Source: Gamsiella multidivaricata
Lineage: Eukaryota > Mortierellomycota > Mortierellomycetes > Mortierellales > Mortierellaceae
NCBI RefSeq assembly: GCF_025024155.1
Contig: NW_026251711.1
Span: 186,001-250,000 of the forward strand
Length of the DNA: 64,000 nucleotides
Direction of reading: 5' to 3'
Shown here: piece by piece, positions 56,901 through 64,000 of the stretch
Position numbering within the stretch: position 1 is the stretch's first letter
Layout of the letters: every line of letters begins with the position of its first letter
The notes under the pieces: model-generated
Databases searched by the model: none
What the model was told of the DNA's origin: nothing
What the model saw: only the letters and a program-made list of their open reading frames with translations
Position numbers and translations under genes: made by a program

Positions 56901-59900
56901 TTTATACTGACGATAAGTTCACCTTTATGTAGAAACTCGCTCATTGTTTTCCGACGAGCAAGCATAACGTGAAAGCTTTCACCCTCGGTGATTTCACCGC
57001 TGATACCAGTTACCTCGTTTGAGCCAGCAAACGGATAGTCGCCCATGATCGCCTGCTCACATAATGTCTTGACTGCTTCCAGAAAATACTCCTCAGCTAG
57101 CGATTCCTGCATAGCCAGTGGCTCTTCAACAAGGGCAGGTGGGGCAGCAGACAAAATGGCAGGTGTAAATGGAGTATCGTATTCTGCCTCATGGTGGTAA
57201 GCGTCCGATGAGGGCCAGACCTTGGTCAATTTTCGATCAGAGCTCAGTTCCATGATCCTGGTCGGAGATGCAGGTTTCCTTGCAAAGCTAGTCGTTGAGG
57301 AATCAAGCCCTAAAAGAGCGCCACAGACCCCACCTTGTGAAGACTCTGCCAAAATTGTCTCCACAAATTTAGCAGAGTTGACACCTCGCACAGTCCACGG
57401 CGTTGTCGAGTCCTTGTTGGAGTAACTTTCAACATTTTGATTGTACATCCTGGTCAGCTTCCCGAACTTTGGTAACGAGGCTCTTGCAGTGCTGGAGCCT
57501 TCATCATCACTATCTCCTCCGGATGAGGTAGATGACGAATCGCTGCCACTATCGCTACTACTCTCCTCCTCGATTGTCGAATTATGATGTTGCTGTAGCG
57601 ATAATGAGGATACGCCCCAGGCTGTTGTCGCCATAACCGATTTATTTTCTCCTGGAGTAGTCGATCTTCCCTGGTCTTCCTGCTTCACAACTGCAATGTC
57701 GCTCGGCGTTCCTCCTTTCGATGGCTCGTCACTTTTGTTCGGATTCCATTTGAAATCCAACGAGAACATGCGGGATTTTTGTTTCCGTGGCCTGTCCTTT
57801 TGAGCCGGAACAATCCACTCCTGGTCCTTTCCAGGTTGATAAAACGGCAGCATCTTTGTTCCTTTACGATATGGACTGTAGGTTACTGGGATAGATGATC
57901 TCCTGCGCTTGTAGAGCCGCTTGTACATGAATCGGCCACCAGCTTTGTATTTGGAATCATCGACAAAGTAGTCACCAACAATCTTAAGCGGTGAAAATGA
58001 TGAGGGTATATAGCTTTGCATGGGTGAATGAACGCGCTCGACGAGAATCGAAGGGCGCTTCACCAGGGACTGCTCTGCCATGGCCAGTTGAAGTTGCACT
58101 GATAATTGCTGTTGCTGGGGATGACTGCTCGACTCTCTGTCAAATACGTTTCCTTGGGGTGTCGGGGTCAGCATACCAATGTCATGGGAAAGTTGATTGG
58201 CGATGAACTGGTCTGCAGATGGCGATGCGCCAATACTCCCGGGTTGTGCGACCGTCAACTTGTCCGATGTCCCCAAGGATAAGATGGTACTTGCAGGTGG
58301 TGTCGGCTGAGCGAATCCTGAAAGGTCGAGATCCATATTGGCAAAGAGACTGTCGTCATTCAGCGGGCTTGCAGTTGTCATCATCTGTGAAATGTCCGTG
58401 AATGCGTTCATCAACCCGTTTGTCGAGGCAATAACTGAAGATGTTCCCGAGACCACTACCGTTTCTGCGGATGTCATTGGTATACTGCTTTGTGTCGGCT
58501 GGGTGGTAAATGCAGCTGTAGGCATAGGTAGCGAACGAGGGGGAGGTTGTGGTTGCTAAAGACGAAATAATGAAAATAAATACGAATTGCTAAGGTTAAT
58601 GTCATATATAAGAGATAGTATTTAGGTTTGTGCGATTGTCAAAAAGATTCTGACAACAACCATTCTACCTCGTCAAAGAAACTGAAATCGTCCTTAGTAA
58701 CTTCACCCCAGTCACCAAGGTCATCAGAGCCTCCTCCATATAGCCCCATCATTGAGTTCATGTCCATGAGTCCAGACATCATGTCAGAATTGTCTGTCGG
58801 AAGGTCAATTGGTAATTGATACGAAGTGTTGCCAGCAGCTGCATGTGTACTCTGGGTCTCTGGTATAGAATCACTTTTTAAGTCCTTGCTGGTGTCGTCA
58901 GGGGCGCTGCTGGTAGTGCCGTTGTTATTATTTCCGTTACTATTAAATTGGGCGGTGTTGTTTATACTGGACCTGGAATAAACAAAACAGATGTAGATGT
59001 TAGAGTGGTGTCGGCACGCAAGCAGCTTGTAGACACCGAAGCATACACATACTCAATATCTGATGCCTGCATCGACCCTGCGCCAAGTTCATTACTCCAC
59101 AAACCCTGATTAGAGTCCGTTGCGTCCACTGAACTGAGATTATTGAATTTGGGTGAAGCTGTCGTAGTCTTCTTTGGTTTTTTCCGTATCCAGCCATCCG
59201 CCTCAGTTGATACGCCTGCTTTGGAGTTCAACCCCGTCTTTAATTTCGACGACTTGTTGGATATCGAAGGCGTTACCACGGACATCTGACTGTCTGTTGC
59301 AGAAGGTGAGTCTGCAGCCTTTGGCTCCGCGTTGGCACACGAATTGAGCACGATCGAGGTAAGGTAGGCGTGTGGATCCATGTAGGACCAATAGTCAATC
59401 TTGTTCGTATCGCTGGAAGCACGCTTTGAAAGGGCATCTTGCTGCTGTAGTAAAAAATGAGTCTGCTGTTGTTGCTGCTGTTGCTGTTGTTGCTGTTGTT
59501 GCTGCTGCTGCTGCTGAATTTGATTGTCTTGCTGTCGCCAGGCCAAGGAGCCGGCCTTCAATCTGTTCCTCGGCTCTATCAGGACAGGCGTGTGTTCCGA
59601 TACTGGCTGAACAAGTTTAGGGACTGCAGGCGATGTTATGGCATTCCTCGTCTTTTCTTGCCACGACCACAGCGCGAACTTTGCACCCAGATCCTCAATG
59701 AAACCGCAGCTCCTCGATCCGATGCCATCTAACGAGCCAACATCACTAGGCGAATTCTTGCAGGACACAGGCACAAACACCCGCTCAACAGGGTACTGGA
59801 GCACTACCTCGCTTTGTCCGGATGCTATACTGACAGCCGCGAGACGTGGCAGAGACAGCGACATCCGATCGATACGGTCCTGATTTGTTCCAAAGAGGTT

Positions 59901-61475
59901 TGCCCATCCTTGGAGGCATTTTTGCGTCTGCTCGTCCGTAAACTCTGTCATCTCGCCCAATTTTAACACAGCAGGCGTGCCATGCGGACTTAATATCACT
60001 ATCATTTTTTTTGATCGAATAGATCGTTAGGTTATATTTCCAGAATTGTGCCAAGATTTGTAAAACGATGTTTCTTCAGCGTAAAATCCTGCTGTTGAGC
60101 AGATACCTGGTAGCTCTGGTTCTGATGACTGTCGTGGATCCAAGTCGGTTGCGTCCAACATTCGAAGACGATGATACTGAAAAGTTGGCTGAAAGATGAG
60201 GTTGCTTGAGGACAAGTACATTGTCACGGTGCATGACAGCATGGTTCTAGATGTCCACAATAAAAATTGTTTTTATAAGCATTTTTGCTATGCCGTATCC
60301 ATGAGGAGGAAAGTAGGGCTCATTGGTTGAACAGCACTTACACTGATGGCATCTCTGGGAAATTGGGGAGTATCGATCCATCCAGTTTTGGTTGAAGCGA
60401 GGCTGGAAAGACATATGAGTTGCCTAGCCGATATCCTCCTTTCGCGACCATCCCACTATTGTCATCAGAAAAGGTGTAGGTATGGTCTTCGTGTTAACAC
60501 ATCGATTTCCGCAAGGCCCTTGTCATCATCCAATGCAGCTACACAGTACAAAAAAATACAAGCGATGGTGTCGGCAACAACAACGTTCTTGGTTGATTAC
60601 ATGCGCCCTTCACATACCGATCCAGGACGTTTCGAAGTCCGCAAATAAAGATCTCATATTCCTGGCTCGCGTTGAATAGATCCGGAGATGATGCTGAGGC
60701 GGACGAGTTGTTCGGCCGCGGCGTCTGCGACGGGCTCGCGAACGCTGGCGTATTGTTCTGCAGGATTGAATCCCATGTCATGATTCCTGATTGGCATTCT
60801 ATTGAAACAAAAGTTCGATCGCACCTATTGACGATTAGAAAAGAACGCCATGGTGCGCGTGTGCTGGACAACTGATACTCATTCCATTGTCTGAAAATGC
60901 CACCAAAGAGCTCCTGAATGGATTTGACGCGTACCCTTCAGCCTCTCCAATCCATGATCCTGTAACAGCGACTGGTCGTTCAGCCAGAACACCCAAAGTT
61001 CCCGTTCTAGGACGGCCGATCGTTTCTTTTGTGTTCCTGCTGCGTTTTCAATGTTCTGATCCGAGTATCGCCAGTGACACGGTACCCTTGCTGTCAGCAG
61101 ACTGATGTAGGCAGCCAAAAGCGGATCTGATTCCTGATGATCATGGGTTCCTTCTACGCTGTGACTATTGTCGTGATGCTGCTGGTGGCTGTTGGAGTTG
61201 TGGTGCGATGATGCTGTACGCGATCTCGACGCCGTCTTTGACCTAGTACCGGCGTTCAGTTGTCGGGCAAACTGCCGCGTGGAACAAGTGTATGAATAGC
61301 GCGTGTATCCAAACGTGGAGAGCTCCGACTAGAAAGTGTGAGGTTTTGAATCAGCGCGATGTTTCTTGTCTCTGACAAAAGGTACTGTCCTGCAACATAA
61401 GGCTATGCCATTAGCGGCAGCAAGTCTTGGACTTACGATTGAAAAGATATTGGTCGGGAAGTTGTCATGGAGCAT
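53967..61475 (-). CDS. MED13: Mediator of RNA polymerase II subunit 13
   Basis: Nine minus-strand exons (61475-61437, 61328-60935, 60798-60618, 60455-60342, 60246-60107, 59998-59053, 58972-58669, 58555-56923, 56830-53967) sum to 6,615 nt, 2,204 aa, with all phases consistent. The N-terminal Med13 domain includes ELWVFWLNDQSLLQ, SGIMTWDSIL and the VERVFVPVS block. The middle contains the acidic GDWGEVTKDDFSFFDE, a hallmark of MED13 (WTEDDFNFFD in animals). The C-terminal half has the PIWI/Argonaute-like Med13_C region: VIYMVNPFSHGAGYFDLCRC, VIYPSTFGGYLRFGMKDIAF and RWLVCVWTDHRGEMLEHMTL. MED13 joins the CDK8 kinase module to core Mediator and represses or tunes transcription. The exon 3 to 4 junction is the least certain. 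Poly-Gln and Pro/Ser linkers are typical of fungal versions. Confidence 0.9.
59463..59515 (-). repeat. CAG/CAA poly-glutamine tract in MED13
   Basis: About 17 consecutive Gln codons (CAG and CAA mixed) in exon 6 of MED13, between the N-terminal and acidic domains. Confidence 0.9.
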
Positions 61476-63085
61476 TATCAAGACGGATTAGATAGGTAAA
61501 GGATAGATGTGTGCAGATCTTGATGCTTTAATATGTGTCAATGAGGAGAGCGCGGGGGAGGGGATCTGCTCTTGTTGTTGGTATCGAGTTCAAACGGCAG
61601 ATTGAGTCGATGGCGAAAGAGAGAATGAAAAAGGCGTACAACCACTAATAAGACATAGTCTTATTGTATGGTATGAAAGTACAAAATGCTATGCAAGCAA
61701 GGATGGATAGCGTGAAGGATGAGGGGAAACAGGTGAAAGGGCGATCTGTGTCTGAATTGTGATGGTGCCTGATGGTTGGCTAGATGGGAGGAGCTGATGT
61801 GAATAAGGCCTACTTCAAGAAGGTGCTAATTGAAAATCCTCCTTCGCCGTCGCCAAAATCCAAAATCCAAAGCCTATCACGCCTTACAACGCGAACAATT
61901 GCTCGAAATAAAGCATACCTAACCGCCTATCCATCCTCGACAAGAAATATGCACAGATCGATATCAATGGAGCATTTTACAATAGTTTGCTGGGATGCGT
62001 TATATTCACCGTGTATATTAAGCAAGTTTATGAAGGTATCTCTTATCCGAAGAGACGCCTTTAAAACAAATCAAGCGTATTGTGTCGTGGGGACTTGAGA
62101 ATACCGCTTGAAACGCAGTCAACCTGCGCGTCCATTCTATCCAAAAGCCAGAGGTCGCTGTCATGTTCGTTTCGAGGAACTGTAGGCATTTATCTCGCAT
62201 AACATCCATGCAGCACAAATAAGATTCGAAGAAAGTCTCTGGACTTGAATTATGCATTACAAACGGGCCCAAGTTATACATGTCGAGTATCTATTCGCGT
62301 TTTAAACGCTAGAATAAAAATAGATGGGTCGAAAGGAAAATGAGTGATGAGACATTTCAGCTGTGCTCAATCTCGCTTGCCCCTGCACATAAATTCAGGG
62401 CAGCATTACACAGGCATTTTTTTCTCTGATACCATGAACGAAGCCCGGGACCCAACAAATAAGGCTATAGCATCCTCTAAAAGTTCCAAGTGCGCCAGAC
62501 ACATGTAATGGTAGATATTCCATACTTGTGAATACAACCTCTACGACATCAAGGTACTTTACGTGATTTGTCATCACCAATGATGAAATAAAATCCCTAG
62601 GGAAACTACGGGGGCGGCTACACAGGCGCGTCGTTAAGAGCAGCAAAGAAGCGATACGTGTCTGTCGTTGACGCGCTCTGACGTGGCAAGCATTCTCAAG
62701 TCAATATTTTCTTTCGAACCATGACCCGCCTGCACTAAAAGTTAAGAAAGCTTTGTTTATGTGGAGTAAGGAAGAAAACAGTTTTTTGTGTTCCCTCCTC
62801 CACAGAGTGTGCAGTTCTGTCTCTGCTCAACAGTTGTATACAGTCCTCTCTCATTTTCGATACTTTTTTTCGTCGAAAGTGAGATCGCTAAAGATTCCAG
62901 CGATTCTATTGGCTGGAGGGGCATTTTCAGTCAATCAGAGTACTCTATATCTAGGCTCGTAGCACTCTGCCCTCCATCATCCCCATCCCCATCCTCATCC
63001 TCATCCTCATCCTCATCGCCACCGCTCCTAGGCGTACTGATTTCAATATATGTATTTTTTTTATGCAAAGGGATATCAATAAATA
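61476..63085. other. Intergenic, MED13 promoter side
   Basis: No convincing gene. The part next to 61475 should contain the MED13 promoter. A CAT/CATCCT-like microsatellite (about 62974-63022) lies near the end of the partial gene to the right. Open frames such as 61784-62098 and 62018-62281 lack family resemblance. Confidence 0.45.
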
Positions 63086-64000
63086 TCATCGTGGCATGAC
63101 TACTCTGGTGTGTGCTGGCTTGACGGTCTTGCTTGCTGGCGGAAAACGTTTGTTGACCCGCGCTTGCTCGACGCGCAGAGCTGCCTTCTTCTTGTTGAAT
63201 GCCTCCATCTTGGATCTGTAGTCTTCGGCGAAGGACGTACGGTAGCTCTTTGAGGCGTCATCCATGCGTTTGCTCATGAGAGTATCTGCAAGCAGCTCCA
63301 CTTGTTTCCTGTATCGCCTGTGCTTCTTTGAGGTCATCAAAACTGCAGCGGCACTCAATAGATTGACGATATTCTCGCCAACAGCTTTGTCCCCTGTGAC
63401 CTCCTCCTCTTCACTCTCCCAATGCTCGTCGATAGATCCTTCCTCCTCAGTCGAAGTTGTTTGTGGTCCCGACTGGTCAGTGTCAGAGTACTCTGAGGAA
63501 GCCAATTGCTCGACTCGGCTCATATAGACGCGGCTGTGTAAAGGCTTGTTGATATGTTTGGGCTTCAGAGGAGACCCTCTGTCGTTGGTTACCACCAAGA
63601 ATGGATTGGGCACCACCACGAAATCGTCGTCTTCCGCGCCTTCGCCATCACTTGTGCTCTCTAGCCAGTCGCCATCCAAAAGCTCCGAACCCGTCTGTAG
63701 TGACAAGAAGAAGGACATGAAATCGGGGTCCTCCTGTAGTTGATCAATGACTTCGCATATGTAAGGCGAGCCATCCAAAAGTTTCGCGGTTGAAGCCAGC
63801 AGCTTCTCATGGCTCTCAAGAGCACCCATGATTGAAACACCTCTTGATATTGCTGACGAAGAGCCATCTTCTGGGACGAGGGCGTTTTGTTCCGCGGCGT
63901 CCATTAAAATATCTAGGACTGGCGTTGTTGACGAGCCGCTCTGACCTTGGTCTCTGCCACTCACTGAGTCGTGGTAACCCTGCACCCTGAACCGATGGAG
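63086..64000 (-). CDS. Unrecognised protein, partial at its N-terminal side
   Basis: The minus-strand frame is open from the right window edge to a stop at 63086, giving at least 304 residues, with the start outside the window. The product has acidic, Ser-rich stretches (STDGEGAEDDDF-like, STEEEGSIDEHWESEEEE), a helical block (ENIVNLLSAAAVLMTSKKHR) and a basic C-terminus (MEAFNKKKAALRVEQARVNK, ending RVVMPR). No known domain is recognised. Codon use is GC-rich at third positions, like the conserved genes here, and no stop interrupts 300 codons, so it is very likely real. A nuclear or ribosome-associated role would only be a guess. Confidence 0.7.
   Translation of the reverse strand, partial: LHRFRVQGYHDSVSGRDQGQSGSSTTPVLDILMDAAEQNALVPEDGSSSAISRGVSIMGALESHEKLLASTAKLLDGSPYICEVIDQLQEDPDFMSFFLSLQTGSELLDGDWLESTSDGEGAEDDDFVVVPNPFLVVTNDRGSPLKPKHINKPLHSRVYMSRVEQLASSEYSDTDQSGPQTTSTEEEGSIDEHWESEEEEVTGDKAVGENIVNLLSAAAVLMTSKKHRRYRKQVELLADTLMSKRMDDASKSYRTSFAEDYRSKMEAFNKKKAALRVEQARVNKRFPPASKTVKPAHTRVVMPR

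Noticed and set aside
60879..60935. Apparent frameshift in the MED13 N-terminal region
   Set aside because: A GTACGC donor at 60934 joined to an acceptor ending at 60799 removes it and gives LERLKECQSGIMTWDSIL, which fits the family.
61784..62281. Open frames upstream of MED13
   Set aside because: They overlap one another on opposite strands, lack leaders and show no recognisable protein features.

Overview
The window is eukaryotic nuclear DNA from a fungus. Genes have many short GT-AG introns (about 60-200 nt, with branch-point-like CTAAC/CTGAC elements), pyrimidine-rich leaders, no operons, and full-length homologues of Mediator, complex I and golgin genes. Gene content fits a non-flagellated early-diverging lineage, most probably Mortierellomycota (Mortierella/Linnemannia type). 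That placement is inference from overall character; no marker gene was aligned.

Layout. 1-2290: C/T-rich DNA with no convincing gene and a cluster of TAACGA motifs. 2.3-23 kb: a compact housekeeping block. It holds a CEP120-like triple-C2 protein (+), a CUZ1/ZFAND1-type AN1 zinc-finger protein (+), an APE1/ExoIII AP endonuclease (-), a ZNG1/CobW-type zinc metallochaperone GTPase (+), a WDR92/DNAAF10 WD40 protein (-), a GRIP-domain golgin of about 1,900 aa (-) and the complex I subunit NDUFS6 (-). 23-52.5 kb: a looser accessory region. It carries an F-box/LRR gene, five paralogous AIG1-like P-loop GTPase genes in the same orientation (27.3-44.3 kb), a decayed Tc1/mariner transposase, a broken WRKY/FLYWCH-like zinc-finger gene, a GTPase-gene relic, three decayed copies of the F-box/LRR gene, and a secreted repeat protein. 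52.7-64 kb: conserved genes again, with a glutathione S-transferase (+), the Mediator kinase-module subunit MED13 (-, nine exons) and an unrecognised partial gene running off the right edge (-).

The most interesting system is the GTPase array. The five copies keep one architecture: a variable N-terminus, a P-loop GTPase domain of AIG1/TRAFAC type, a charged helical segment, a beta-rich WSVR module and a conserved C-terminal module. They differ in ways that suggest birth-and-death evolution. The G4 motif is lost in copies 3 and 4, Walker A and switch II are altered in copy 1, and N-terminal exons are swapped. Copies 2 and 4 have a start codon split by an intron. An 11-nt element lies upstream of four copies, and copies 1 and 5 share a duplicated upstream block.

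A second theme is that two genes normally tied to centrioles and cilia (CEP120 and WDR92/DNAAF10) sit 6 kb apart in a genome otherwise looking like a non-flagellated mould.

Exon structures were worked out by hand from splice consensus, reading phase and family similarity. Sums of exon lengths were checked for frame. No alignment or database search was run.
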